Source: Tropicimonas aquimaris
GTDB taxonomy: Bacteria; Pseudomonadota; Alphaproteobacteria; Rhodobacterales; Rhodobacteraceae
Assembly (NCBI RefSeq): GCF_042676185.1
Contig: NZ_JBHTJT010000030.1
Location: 153,967 to 217,966, forward strand
DNA: 64,000 nucleotides
Direction of reading: 5' to 3'
In this document: positions 50,767 through 60,194 of the stretch, in pieces
How the letters are laid out: each line of letters begins with the position of its first letter
Numbering within the stretch: position 1 is the stretch's first letter
Notes under the pieces: generated by a model
What the model was told of the DNA's origin: nothing
The model's input: the letters and a program-made list of their open reading frames with translations, nothing else
The model's database searches: none
Position numbers and translations under genes: made by a program

Positions 50767-53526
50767 TCAGGCGGTTGCCGGAAGCGGCGTCGCACGGCGC
50801 CGCTGAAGCATGATGATCCCGGCCAGAAGCAGGAGCGCCGGCAGGTACATAAGGTACTTGGACGGCTGCGAGCCGGGCGCAAGCACCTCCACGATTTCCT
50901 GGTCCCAATCGAGACCGGCCTTCTGGGCGGGGCTGTCGAAGGCGACATTGTCGATGATGACCTTGCCGTCCCGCTCGACCGCCTCGATCCCCGAGGCCAG
51001 CAGCCGGTCCGCGCCGGTCTCCCCGTCCGGCACCGGCACGAGCGCGGTGAAGGTTACCGGATCGCCGACCGAGTTCAGCCCGTTCACGGTGAGCCGCAGA
51101 TCGTTGCCCGGCTCGGTGGCTTCCATCGCCTGCTCGAGCTGCGCCGGCGGCAGCGTCTCGAAGGGCGGCACCACCATGTCCATCCAGAAGCCAGGACGGA
51201 AGAAGGTGAAGGCGACGAGCAACAGGGCGATCGATTCGTAGAACCGGTTCCGGGTCAGGAACCATCCCTGCGTTGCCGCCGCGAAGAGCAGCATGGCTAT
51301 TGTGGCCGTTATGAAGACGAAGATGCCCTGTACCCACCCGACATTGATCAGCAGCAGATCGGTGTTGAAGATGAAGAGGAAGGGCAGCGCCGCCGTCCGC
51401 AGCGAGTAGAAGAACGCCACGACACCGGTACGGATCGGATCGCCCCCCGAGACCGCCGCAGCCGCAAAGGAGGCGAGGCCCACCGGCGGCGTCACGTCTG
51501 CCATGATGCCGAAGTAGAAGACGAAGAGGTGCACGGCGATCAGCGGCACGATCAGCCCGTTCTGCTGACCGAGCGTCACGATCACCGGCGCCAGCAGCGC
51601 CGAGACGACGATGTAGTTCGCCGTGGTCGGCAGGCCCATGCCGAGGATCAGACTGAGGATCGCGGTGAGCAGCAGGATCGCCATGATGTTGCCGCCCGAG
51701 AGCACCTCGACCACATCGGCCAGCGCCGAGCCGACACCGGTCTGGCTGACCGCGCCGACGATGATACCGGCGGTCGCGGTGGCGATGCCGATGCCGATCA
51801 TGTTGCGCGCACCGGCTTCCAGCCCCTCGATCAGTTCGCGGACGCCATTGCGAAGCGCGCCGCCGAGGTTCCCCTCGCCGCGGAAGATCGCTTCGATCGG
51901 ACGCTGGGTGAGCAGGATGAAGATCATGAAGGAGGCCGCCCAGAAGGCCGAGAGGCCCGGGCTCAGGCGGTCTACCATCAGCGCCCAGACCAGCACAACA
52001 ACCGGCAGCAGGAAGTGCAGACCGGCGCGGATGGTCGGCCCCGGAAGCGGCAGTTTCGACACCGGCGCGTTGGGGTCCTCCAGCTTAAGCCGCTCCTCGC
52101 GACAGGAGATGTAGAGGAGCCCGACATAGACCACGGACAGCATTCCGAAGATCACGTATCCCGCCGCGGCCCCGAAGACGGGCCGGATCCAGCCCATCGT
52201 GAAGTAGACGGCGAAGGACAGCGCGCAGATCGCCGCGATGGTGAAGGCAAGCGAGATCAGCCAGGCGACGAGCGGCTTGGGCTCGTAGGCGCGCGGCAGG
52301 CCCTGCATGTTTGCTTTCATCGCCTCGAGATGCACGATGTAGACCAGCGCGATATAGGAAATCACCGCAGGCACGAAAGCGTGCTTGACCACGTCGAAGT
52401 AGGGAATACCCACGTATTCGACCATCAGGAACGCCGCGGCGCCCATCACGGGGGGCATGATCTGCCCGTTCACCGAGGAGGCCACCTCGACCGCGCCGGC
52501 CTTCTCGGCGGAGAAGCCCACGCGCTTCATCAGCGGAATGGTGAAGGTGCCGGTGGTGACCACGTTGGCGATGGAGGAGCCGGAGATCAGGCCGGTCATC
52601 GCCGAGGACACCACCGCCGCCTTGGCGGGTCCGCCCCGCATGTGACCCATCAGCGAGAAGGCCACCTGGATGAAGTAGTTGCCGGCCCCGGCCTTGTCGA
52701 GCAGCGAGCCGAACAGAACGAAGAGGAACACGAAGGAGGTCGACACGCCGAGCGCGATGCCGAAGACGCCTTCGGTGGTGATCCACTGGTGGTTCACGAC
52801 CTCGGAAAGGTTGTTGCCCTTGTGCGCGATGATGCTGGGCATCAGCGGGCCGAGGAACGTGTAGACGAGGAAGACCGTGGAGACGATCATCAGCGCCGGA
52901 CCAAGGGCACGGCGCGTCGCCTCCAGAAGGATCAGAAGTCCGATCACCGCGATCACGAAGTCGGGCAGGATCGGCGCACCGACCCGCTGCGCGATGGCAT
53001 CATAGGCAAAGTAGAGATAAAGCGACGAGGCCGCGCCGGCGATGGCGAGCGCCCATTCCCAGGGCGGCACCCTGTCCTTGGGCGAGCCGAGAAGGATAGC
53101 AGCGATCACACCGAGCCCGATTAGCGGCACCCACCAGACGGACGTGCCGTCCTTGGCGGCGTACATGAACAGCACAGACAGCAGCGCCGGAACGCCCACC
53201 GCAAGGGCAAGCTGCACCGGCGTGCGGGCCGCGGGATAGGCGGCATAGGCGAGGAACAGGGCAAAGGCGAGGTGGATGGAGCGCGCCTCGGTGTCGTTGA
53301 AGACGCCGAAGCCGATCATGAAGGGGATGGGGCTCGCGATCCAGAGCTGGAACAGCGACCAGACGATCGCCGTCACCATGATCAGGCGCGTAATGGGTGC
53401 GGAAGGCGATCTGCCGCCGGTGTCAGAGGACGCGACGAGTTCGTCGAGTTCGCTCTGGCTGAGGCCGGCATGACCCGCCGCTGCTTGTTCGACAGCCGCT
53501 GCCTCGAATTGCTTGTCGTCGCTCAT
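50767..53526 (-). CDS. TRAP transporter permease, 4TM/12TM fusion (TAXI type)
   Basis: A 919-residue inner-membrane protein fusing the small and large TRAP permease units, with about 16-18 hydrophobic segments. DctM-like blocks include GLISGSSIANVVTTGTF, GGNIMAILLLTAILSLILGMGLPTTANYI and PVGLASFAAAAVSGGDPIRTG. A soluble DUF3394-like C-terminal segment of ~150 residues precedes the last helix. It works with the TAXI receptor encoded just upstream for Na+- or H+-coupled uptake of a small acid or amino acid. Confidence 0.94.
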   Translation of the reverse strand: MSDDKQFEAAAVEQAAAGHAGLSQSELDELVASSDTGGRSPSAPITRLIMVTAIVWSLFQLWIASPIPFMIGFGVFNDTEARSIHLAFALFLAYAAYPAARTPVQLALAVGVPALLSVLFMYAAKDGTSVWWVPLIGLGVIAAILLGSPKDRVPPWEWALAIAGAASSLYLYFAYDAIAQRVGAPILPDFVIAVIGLLILLEATRRALGPALMIVSTVFLVYTFLGPLMPSIIAHKGNNLSEVVNHQWITTEGVFGIALGVSTSFVFLFVLFGSLLDKAGAGNYFIQVAFSLMGHMRGGPAKAAVVSSAMTGLISGSSIANVVTTGTFTIPLMKRVGFSAEKAGAVEVASSVNGQIMPPVMGAAAFLMVEYVGIPYFDVVKHAFVPAVISYIALVYIVHLEAMKANMQGLPRAYEPKPLVAWLISLAFTIAAICALSFAVYFTMGWIRPVFGAAAGYVIFGMLSVVYVGLLYISCREERLKLEDPNAPVSKLPLPGPTIRAGLHFLLPVVVLVWALMVDRLSPGLSAFWAASFMIFILLTQRPIEAIFRGEGNLGGALRNGVRELIEGLEAGARNMIGIGIATATAGIIVGAVSQTGVGSALADVVEVLSGGNIMAILLLTAILSLILGMGLPTTANYIVVSALLAPVIVTLGQQNGLIVPLIAVHLFVFYFGIMADVTPPVGLASFAAAAVSGGDPIRTGVVAFFYSLRTAALPFLFIFNTDLLLINVGWVQGIFVFITATIAMLLFAAATQGWFLTRNRFYESIALLLVAFTFFRPGFWMDMVVPPFETLPPAQLEQAMEATEPGNDLRLTVNGLNSVGDPVTFTALVPVPDGETGADRLLASGIEAVERDGKVIIDNVAFDSPAQKAGLDWDQEIVEVLAPGSQPSKYLMYLPALLLLAGIIMLQRRRATPLPATA

Positions 53527-53654
53527 GGGCGTGCCCCCGTTCGCCCGGCCGCCGGCGCGATTGGTCGCCTCATGCAGGCCGATGTTGGGTTGTGCGGCCC
53601 GAAGCGGCCCTGCCCGTATGGCAGGGCCGCCCGGATCGCGTTACTTCCGGTGCG

Positions 53655-54617
53655 TTACTGAATCCAGCCGCGCTCGCGATAGTATTGCTCGGCGCCCGGA
53701 TGCAACGGGGCGCTGAGGCCGTCGGCAATCATGTCGGCTTCCTGCAGGTTCGCAAAGGCCGGATGCAGGCCCTTGAACCGGTCGAAGTTGTCGAACACGG
53801 CCTTCACGACGGTGTAGACAACGTCATCCGGCACATCGGCGGAGGTCACGAAGGTCGCCTTGACGCCGAAGGTGTCCACGTCGTTGTCGGTGCCCTTGTA
53901 CATGCCGCCGGGGATGGTGGCCTTGGCGTAGTAGGGATTGTCGGCGACCAGCTTGTCGATCGCCTCGCCCGTCACGGGCAGGATCACCGCATCCACCGTC
54001 GAGGTGGCTTCCTGGATGGAGCCGTTCGGGTGGCCCACGGTGTAGATGATCGCGTCGACCTTGTTGTCGCCGAGCGCCGCCGATTGTTCGGCCGGCTTGA
54101 GCTCGGAGGCGAGCGCGAAATCCGCATCCGACTTGCCCATGGCGTTCAGCACGACATCCATCGTGGCGCGCTGACCGGAGCCGGGGTTGCCGACGTTGAC
54201 CCGCTTGCCGAAGAGATCGTCGAAGGTGGTCGCGCCGCTGTCGGCACGGGCGACGACGGTGAAAGGCTCGCCATGGACCGAGAACACGGCCCGCAGCTTG
54301 TCGACCTGCTTGCCCTCGAATTCCGAGCTGCCGTTGTAGGCATGGTACTGCCAGTCGGACTGGGCCACGCCCATGTCCATGTCGCCGGCCGAGATGGCGT
54401 TGATGTTGGCAATCGAACCGCCGGTGGACGGCGCAGTGCACTTCAGATTGTGCTCGGCGGTGCCGCGGTTCACGAGGCGGCAGATGGACTGGCCCACCAC
54501 AAAGTAGACGCCGGTCTGTCCGCCGGTGCCGATCGTGATGAAACGCTCCTGCGCCGCAGCGCCCGTTGCGGCGACCGCAATCCCAGCAGCAACCGCAATG
54601 GTGCGAAATGAGGTCAT
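53655..54617 (-). CDS. TAXI-family TRAP transporter solute-binding protein
   Basis: A 320-residue periplasmic receptor with a signal peptide (about 1-22, ending AAA) and the TAXI family start FITIGTGGQTGVYFVVGQSIC. Further blocks: CTAPSTGGSIANINAISAG, VGNPGSGQRATMDVVLNAMG and ADVPDDVVYTVVKAVFDN. It delivers the ligand to the fused permease 128 bp downstream. Ligand unknown; glutamate-like or aromatic acids are known for other TAXI systems. Confidence 0.95.
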   Translation of the reverse strand: MTSFRTIAVAAGIAVAATGAAAQERFITIGTGGQTGVYFVVGQSICRLVNRGTAEHNLKCTAPSTGGSIANINAISAGDMDMGVAQSDWQYHAYNGSSEFEGKQVDKLRAVFSVHGEPFTVVARADSGATTFDDLFGKRVNVGNPGSGQRATMDVVLNAMGKSDADFALASELKPAEQSAALGDNKVDAIIYTVGHPNGSIQEATSTVDAVILPVTGEAIDKLVADNPYYAKATIPGGMYKGTDNDVDTFGVKATFVTSADVPDDVVYTVVKAVFDNFDRFKGLHPAFANLQEADMIADGLSAPLHPGAEQYYRERGWIQ

Positions 54618-54779
54618 TTCTTTCTCCCTGATTGTGACCGTCTCATGCGACGGACTCTCAATGTTAAACGCGAGTCCTGTTCACCAACCAACGCTAACAG
54701 GTTGATCTTGTGTGGCAACAGGTATCGCATCTGCGACATCTTCACGCCGCGTTCCGCACACGGAACGGGCGATCAATCG

Positions 54780-55349
54780 TCAGAAACTCGGCGGCGTGCA
54801 AGCGCTTATGACGATGCACGGCGCCGAGAAGGCATTTCGGAACCGGTGGGGCAACCGACTGTCGAAAAGGTATCCATCACCGGGGTTTAGAACACGAACC
54901 TCATCTCCGACTGTCACCTCGATCAGCCCCTCGACCACGATTCCCGCCTCCTCGCCGTCATGGGTCAGGAACTCCGGCCCGGTGTCCGAGCCGGGCGGGT
55001 AGGTTTCGTGCAGAAGTTGCAGCGCGTGCCGCGATGCATCCCCGAGTTGCCGCAACGACACCCGCGCTGCCGCGGCCCCGAGTCCGACCTCCTGCGGCGA
55101 AAGCTCGACGAAATCATCCCTCGTATAGAAGTACTTTGGCGTGGGCGAGGATTCGACCTCCTGGAAGAACTCCGACAGCGTCATCGGCACGGCATCCAGC
55201 AACCGCTTGAGCGACGCCACCGACGGGCTGGACTTGTTCTGCTCCATCAAGGAAATCGCACCGTTGGTCAGTCCGGCACGGGCGGCCAGTTCGCGCTGCG
55301 AAAGACCGCGCTGCTCGCGCACCTCCTTCAATCTGCCGCCAACGTCCAC
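54780..55349 (-). CDS. PuuR-like transcriptional regulator (XRE HTH + cupin)
   Basis: A 189-residue protein with an HTH at residues 5-60 (REQRGLSQRELAARAGLTNGAISLMEQNK, pattern of 19-residue HTH) and a cupin_2 domain at about 105-180 (HETYPPGSDTGPEFL, GEEAGIVVEGLIEVTVG, RLPHRFRN). Length, domain order and many positions recall E. coli PuuR, the putrescine-responsive repressor of the puu genes. It lies between the transporter cluster (same strand, 162 bp) and the divergent aminotransferase/dehydrogenase genes, so it probably controls both. Confidence 0.85.
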   Translation of the reverse strand: MDVGGRLKEVREQRGLSQRELAARAGLTNGAISLMEQNKSSPSVASLKRLLDAVPMTLSEFFQEVESSPTPKYFYTRDDFVELSPQEVGLGAAAARVSLRQLGDASRHALQLLHETYPPGSDTGPEFLTHDGEEAGIVVEGLIEVTVGDEVRVLNPGDGYLFDSRLPHRFRNAFSAPCIVISACTPPSF

Positions 55350-55511
55350 CTAGCCCACCTCACTCATCGTGCGTTCGAAAAATTAAGCGGTAGAAGGCGT
55401 CTCCGGTCAAGGGGATTCTAGAGGTGATCCGCAAACCATTGTTATAAAGCATATTTAAGAGATCAACGGATGGAGCGCGACCAGACGGGCTCACAGCGGC
55501 CCGGATTCAGA

Positions 55512-55540
55512 TTGACAATAAAAATAAGCGCACAATAAGA
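55512..55540 (+). promoter_or_regulatory. Candidate promoter of the aminotransferase operon
   Basis: TTGACA at 55512-55517 is followed 17 bp later by a weak -10 (ATAAGA, 55535-55540) in an A/T-rich patch unusual for this genome, 38 bp before the aminotransferase ATG. The region between 55350 and 55577 separates divergent genes and probably holds the operators of the PuuR-like regulator; no clear palindrome stands out. Confidence 0.35.
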
Positions 55541-55577
55541 ATATTTATCATTCATGACCTCAAGAGGAGGGCGATCG

Positions 55578-56969
55578 ATGACCGCCACGACGGTGAAGGG
55601 AAAGAAAAAGGCTGCCGCCAAACCGACGGGCAAGGCGCCCCGGGCGAGCGCCGCCAAAACGCAAACCGTTGTCGGCGGTGCCTCAAATGCCGACCTGCTG
55701 AAGCGACGCCAGGCGGCTGTCGCGCGCGGTGTCGCCTCGGCTGCGCCGGTGTTCGCGGACCGCGCCGAAAATGCCGAGCTTTGGGATGTGGAAGGCAGAC
55801 GCTACATCGACTTCGCCGGCGGCATCGCGGTGCTGAACACCGGCCACCGTCACCCAAAGGTCGTCGCCGCCGCCAAGGCGCAGGAGGACCGGTTCACGCA
55901 CACTTCCTTCCAGGTCGTTCCCTACGAATCCTATGTCGCGCTGTCGGAGAAGCTGAACGCGCTCGCCCCCGGCGACTTCGCCAAGAAGACGCTGCTTGTG
56001 ACGACCGGCGCGGAAGCCGTTGAGAACGCAGTCAAGATCGCCCGCGCAGCCACCGGCCGCCCCGGCGTCATCGCCTTCACCGCGGGCTACCACGGCCGCA
56101 CCCTTCTAACGCTCGGGCTGACCGGCAAGGTCTCGCCCTACAAGAAGGACGTCGGCCCCTTCCCCGCCGACATCTTCCGCGTGCCCTTCCCGAGCGTGCG
56201 CGAGCAGATCACGGTGGAGGATTCGATCCGTGCGCTCGAGATGCTGTTCAAGACCGATGCGCAGCCCGACCGCGTGGCCGCGATCATCCTCGAACCGGTC
56301 CTTGGTGAAGGCGGCTATCACCCGGTCCCGGCCGAGCTGTGGCAGGCGCTGCGCGCGATCTGCGACCGGCACGGCATCCTGCTGATTTCCGACGAGATTC
56401 AGGCGGGCTTCGGCCGCACCGGCACCTGGTTTGCCGTCGAGCATTCCGGCGTCGCGCCGGACCTGATGACGGTCGCCAAGAGCCTCGCCGGCGGCTACCC
56501 GCTGGCCGGCGTCGTCGGCCGCGCCGAGGTGATGGATGCGCTCGAGCCCGGCGGGCTGGGCGGCACCTACGGCGGCAACCCGGTCGCCTGCGCGGCCGCA
56601 CTTGCGGCGATCGAAGCCATCGAGACCGAGGGGCTGCTTGCCCGCTCCACCGCCCTCGGCGAGACCCTGCGTGCCCGATTCGCGGACATGGGCGCCCGCG
56701 TCGCCCCCTACCGGATGTGGGACATCCGCGGCCTTGGCGCGATGCTGGCGGTCGAGTTCGTGACCGATTTCGAAAGCGCCACGCCCGATGCGGCACTGAC
56801 AAAGGCGGTGGTCGCCGGTGCCCTGGAGCGGGGCCTGATCCTGCTGTCCTGCGGCATGGACGGCAACGCGATTCGCATCATGGTGCCGCTGACCGCCTCT
56901 GACGCGATCATCGACGAAGGCATGGCAATCTTCGAAGCCGCGCTTGCGGCAGCCATCGCGGCCGAATAA
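55578..56969 (+). CDS. gabT: Class III aminotransferase (4-aminobutyrate aminotransferase-like)
   Basis: A PLP transaminase of 463 residues, expected to move an omega-amino group (GABA or a polyamine-derived amine) to 2-oxoglutarate. Motifs: TTGAEAVENAVKIARAATGR, FTAGYHGRT, LISDEIQAGFGRTG, and the PLP lysine in MTVAKSLAGGYPLAG. The first ~45 residues are a Lys/Ala-rich extension (KGKKKAAAKPTGKAPRASA) absent from most relatives. The ATG at 55578 has AGGAGGG upstream; an ATG at 55554 is also in frame. Confidence 0.85.
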   Translation: MTATTVKGKKKAAAKPTGKAPRASAAKTQTVVGGASNADLLKRRQAAVARGVASAAPVFADRAENAELWDVEGRRYIDFAGGIAVLNTGHRHPKVVAAAKAQEDRFTHTSFQVVPYESYVALSEKLNALAPGDFAKKTLLVTTGAEAVENAVKIARAATGRPGVIAFTAGYHGRTLLTLGLTGKVSPYKKDVGPFPADIFRVPFPSVREQITVEDSIRALEMLFKTDAQPDRVAAIILEPVLGEGGYHPVPAELWQALRAICDRHGILLISDEIQAGFGRTGTWFAVEHSGVAPDLMTVAKSLAGGYPLAGVVGRAEVMDALEPGGLGGTYGGNPVACAAALAAIEAIETEGLLARSTALGETLRARFADMGARVAPYRMWDIRGLGAMLAVEFVTDFESATPDAALTKAVVAGALERGLILLSCGMDGNAIRIMVPLTASDAIIDEGMAIFEAALAAAIAAE

Positions 56970-57087
56970 CTCCGACGGAACCGGCGCGGGACCGTCCCGT
57001 GCCGGATTTCCCGGGCCGCACAGCGGGTGCTAAACTTGGGTGCAGGATCGCGCAGACCGTAGTCAGGCCCAGTCAGGAAGGTGACCC

Positions 57088-58416
57088 ATGTCCCACATTT
57101 TCCCCCGCCACACCCGCCAGCTCCCGCCGATGGCTGTGTCAGGTCAGGGCTGTTACCTTATCGACGAGACCGGCAAGCAGTACCTCGACGCCTCGGGCGG
57201 CGCAGCGGTCTCCTGCCTCGGGCATGGCGACCGGGAGGTCATCGAGGCGGTCAAGGGCCAGCTCGACCAGCTCGCTTTTGCCCACACCGGGTTCTTCACC
57301 TCGAAACCGGCCGAGGATCTGGCCGACATCCTGATCGCAAATGCGCCGGCCGGGCTGGACCGGGTTTACCTGGTGTCTGGCGGCTCCGAGGCCACCGAAG
57401 CCGCGATCAAGCTCGCACGGCAGTACTGGGTCGAGAAAGGCGAGCCGCAGCGCGGCCGCGTGATCGCCCGCAAGCAAAGCTACCACGGAAACACCATCGG
57501 CGCGCTGAGCGCAGGGGGCAACGAGTGGCGCCGGGCGCAGTTCGGGCCACTGCTGCTCGACATGAGCCATATCGACCCCTGCTACGAATACCGCCTGCGC
57601 CAGCCCGGCGAAAGCGCCGAGGAATACGGCCGCCGCGCCGCCGACGCGCTGGAAGCCGAACTCCTGCGGGTCGGCCCCGAAACGGTCATGGCCTTCATGG
57701 CCGAGCCCGTGGTCGGCGCGACCGCCGGCGCCCTCACCCCTGCCCCGGGCTATTTCAAGCGAATCCGCGAGATCTGCGACCGCTACGGCGTGCTGCTGAT
57801 CCTCGACGAGGTGATGTGCGGCATGGGCCGCACCGGCACGCTCTTTGCATGCGAACAGGACGGCGTCGCGCCTGACATCGCCTGCATCGCCAAGGGCCTC
57901 GGCGCCGGCTACCAGCCGATCGGAGCGATGCTCTGCTCCTCCGAGATCTACGACGCACTCGTGAACGGCTCCGGCTTCTTCCAGCACGGCCATACCTATA
58001 TGGGCCATCCCTCGGCTGCAGCCGGCGGTCGGGCCGTCGTGGGTGCCATCCTAGGCCGGGACCTGCTGCCACGGGTGAAGACGCAGGGCGAGGCGCTGGC
58101 CGACCGGCTGGCCGACCGGTTCGGACAGCATGCGCATGTGGGCGACCTGCGCGGGCGCGGGTTGTTCCGCGGCATCGAACTGGTCGAGGACCGCGAAACC
58201 AAGGCACCGTTCGATCCCGCAAAGGGACTGGCAGGCAAGATCAAGAAGGCGGCCTTCGAGGCCGGGCTGATCTGCTACCCGATGTCGGGCACCATCGACG
58301 GCCGGCAGGGCGACCACGTCTTGCTCGCTCCGCCCTTCATTATCGAGGACACCCAGCTCGACGAGCTGATCGACAAGCTGGACGGCGCTATCTCGAAGGC
58401 GCTCGCGGCGGCCTGA
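57088..58416 (+). CDS. Class III aminotransferase (aspartate/omega-amine type)
   Basis: A second PLP transaminase of 442 residues: GGAAVSCLGHGD, VSGGSEATEAAIKLARQYW, RKQSYHGNTIGALS, LILDEVMCGMGRTG and PLP lysine in CIAKGLGAGYQPIGA. It is distinct from the preceding gene and closer to the group acting on diamines, beta-alanine or pyruvate-linked substrates. It is co-directional, 118 bp after the gabT-like gene and 45 bp before the dehydrogenase. Confidence 0.87.
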   Translation: MSHIFPRHTRQLPPMAVSGQGCYLIDETGKQYLDASGGAAVSCLGHGDREVIEAVKGQLDQLAFAHTGFFTSKPAEDLADILIANAPAGLDRVYLVSGGSEATEAAIKLARQYWVEKGEPQRGRVIARKQSYHGNTIGALSAGGNEWRRAQFGPLLLDMSHIDPCYEYRLRQPGESAEEYGRRAADALEAELLRVGPETVMAFMAEPVVGATAGALTPAPGYFKRIREICDRYGVLLILDEVMCGMGRTGTLFACEQDGVAPDIACIAKGLGAGYQPIGAMLCSSEIYDALVNGSGFFQHGHTYMGHPSAAAGGRAVVGAILGRDLLPRVKTQGEALADRLADRFGQHAHVGDLRGRGLFRGIELVEDRETKAPFDPAKGLAGKIKKAAFEAGLICYPMSGTIDGRQGDHVLLAPPFIIEDTQLDELIDKLDGAISKALAAA

Positions 58417-58461
58417 CACGGCGGCCGGCCCAAGCAACGCACTGACACCAAGGGAGTTCCC

Positions 58462-59940
58462 ATGCTCGACACACCGACCGAACTGAAGGGCCTGCTGAAG
58501 GATCCCGAGCTGCTAGCGACGAAGGCCTATCTCGCCGGCAGCTGGGCCGACGCCGACAACGGCGCCACCTTCGAGGTGACCAACCCCGTCAACGGGAACG
58601 TCATCGCCCGCGTGGCCGACCTGACCCGCGCCGAGACCGCTCGCGCGATCGATGCCGCCTATACCGCGCAGAAGGACTGGGCGAGCTGGACAGGCAAGGA
58701 ACGCGCCGCCGTACTGCGCCGCTGGTACGACCTGATGGTCGAACACGCCGACGACCTCGCCACGATCCTGACGGTGGAACAGGGCAAGCCCCATGCCGAG
58801 GCCCGCGGCGAGATCCTCTATGGCGCATCCTTCGTCGAATGGTTTGCCGAAGAGGCCAAGCGGATCTACGGCGAGACCATCCCCGGCCACCAGCGCGACA
58901 AACGAATCACCGTGATCCGCCAGCCGATCGGCGTGGCCGCCTCCATCACGCCCTGGAACTTCCCCAACGCGATGATCACCCGCAAGGCGGGCCCGGCGCT
59001 CGCCGCCGGCTGCGCCTTCGTCGCCCGCCCCGCGGCCGAGACGCCGCTCTCGGCCCTCGCGCTCGGCGTGCTGGCGGACCGTGCCGGCATCCCCGCGGGC
59101 GTCTTCTCGGTGATCCCCTCGTCCCGCTCCTCTGACATCGGCAAGGAGTTCTGCGAGAACCCGAAGGTCCGCAAGCTCACTTTCACCGGCTCCACGGAGG
59201 TCGGGCGCATCCTGCTCAAGCAGGCCGCCGACCAGGTGATGAAATGCTCGATGGAGCTCGGCGGCAACGCGCCCTTCATCGTCTTCGACGACGCCGACCT
59301 CGATGCCGCCGTCGAGGGGGCGATGATCTCGAAATACCGCAACAACGGCCAGACCTGCGTCTGCGCCAACCGGCTCTATGTCCAGGCCGGCGTCTACGAC
59401 GCCTTTGCCGAGAAACTCGCCGCGGCGGTGGAGAAGATGCAGGTGGGAGACGGGCTCTCCGAGGGCTCGCAGCTCGGCCCGCTGATCAACGAGGCCGCGG
59501 TCGAGAAGGTCGAGGAGCATATCGCCGACGCCGTGTCGAAGGGCGGCAAAGTCATCACCGGCGGCGCCCGGCACGCGCTTGGCGGGACCTTCTTCCAGCC
59601 GACGATCGTCACGGGGGCCAGCAAGGACATGGCCTTTGCCCAGGAAGAGACCTTCGGCCCCCTCGCCCCGCTCTTCCGCTTCGAGACGGTCGACGAGGTG
59701 ATCGAGTTGGCAAACGACACGATCTTTGGCCTTGCCGCCTATTTCTATGCCCGCGACCTGAGCCGCGTGACAAAGGTGTCCGAGGCGCTGGAATACGGGA
59801 TGGTGGGCGTCAACACCGGCCTGATTTCGACCGAGGTCGCCCCCTTCGGCGGGGTGAAGCAATCCGGCCTCGGCCGCGAGGGCAGCCACCACGGGACCGA
59901 GGAATTCCTCGAGATGAAGTATATCTGCACGTCGGTCTGA
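58462..59940 (+). CDS. gabD: NAD(P)-dependent succinate-semialdehyde dehydrogenase-like aldehyde dehydrogenase
   Basis: A 492-residue aldehyde dehydrogenase that would oxidise the semialdehyde produced by the upstream transaminases. Motifs: TPWNFPNAMITRKAGPALAAG (cofactor), FTGSTEVGR, catalytic Glu in MELGGNAPFIVFDDAD, nucleophile Cys in NNGQTCVCANR and the C-terminal FGGVKQSGLGREG. The double cysteine CVC and overall layout match GabD. It is the last gene of the plus-strand unit. Confidence 0.92.
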   Translation: MLDTPTELKGLLKDPELLATKAYLAGSWADADNGATFEVTNPVNGNVIARVADLTRAETARAIDAAYTAQKDWASWTGKERAAVLRRWYDLMVEHADDLATILTVEQGKPHAEARGEILYGASFVEWFAEEAKRIYGETIPGHQRDKRITVIRQPIGVAASITPWNFPNAMITRKAGPALAAGCAFVARPAAETPLSALALGVLADRAGIPAGVFSVIPSSRSSDIGKEFCENPKVRKLTFTGSTEVGRILLKQAADQVMKCSMELGGNAPFIVFDDADLDAAVEGAMISKYRNNGQTCVCANRLYVQAGVYDAFAEKLAAAVEKMQVGDGLSEGSQLGPLINEAAVEKVEEHIADAVSKGGKVITGGARHALGGTFFQPTIVTGASKDMAFAQEETFGPLAPLFRFETVDEVIELANDTIFGLAAYFYARDLSRVTKVSEALEYGMVGVNTGLISTEVAPFGGVKQSGLGREGSHHGTEEFLEMKYICTSV

Positions 59941-59958
59941 CCCCTGTGTGAACGACGA

Positions 59959-59993
59959 CAGGACAGGACGGCGCCCCGCGCCGCCCTGTCCTG
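59959..59993 (+). terminator. Hairpin downstream of gabD
   Basis: A 15-bp stem with one mismatch (caggacagg...ccctgtcctg with gcg/cgc inner part) and a ccccg loop, 18 bp after the gabD stop. It is C-rich rather than T-rich afterwards, so it may terminate weakly or protect the mRNA end. Confidence 0.55.
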
Positions 59994-60194
59994 CGCCCCC
60001 CCTGGGGCCTTGCAAACGGGTTGCTCCAGCCAGGCGCGATCGGAGCCCGCCTCTGGCACGCCCTACAAGGGCCGATGCCCGGTTTCCCAAAACTGTCAGA
60101 TCACGGACATCCGGGCATTGCCTTATCTGAAGATTGTCCGCCGCACACTTTCCGCACGCGATGGTCGTGGAGTATTGCTGTGGGGCCAAAACAG

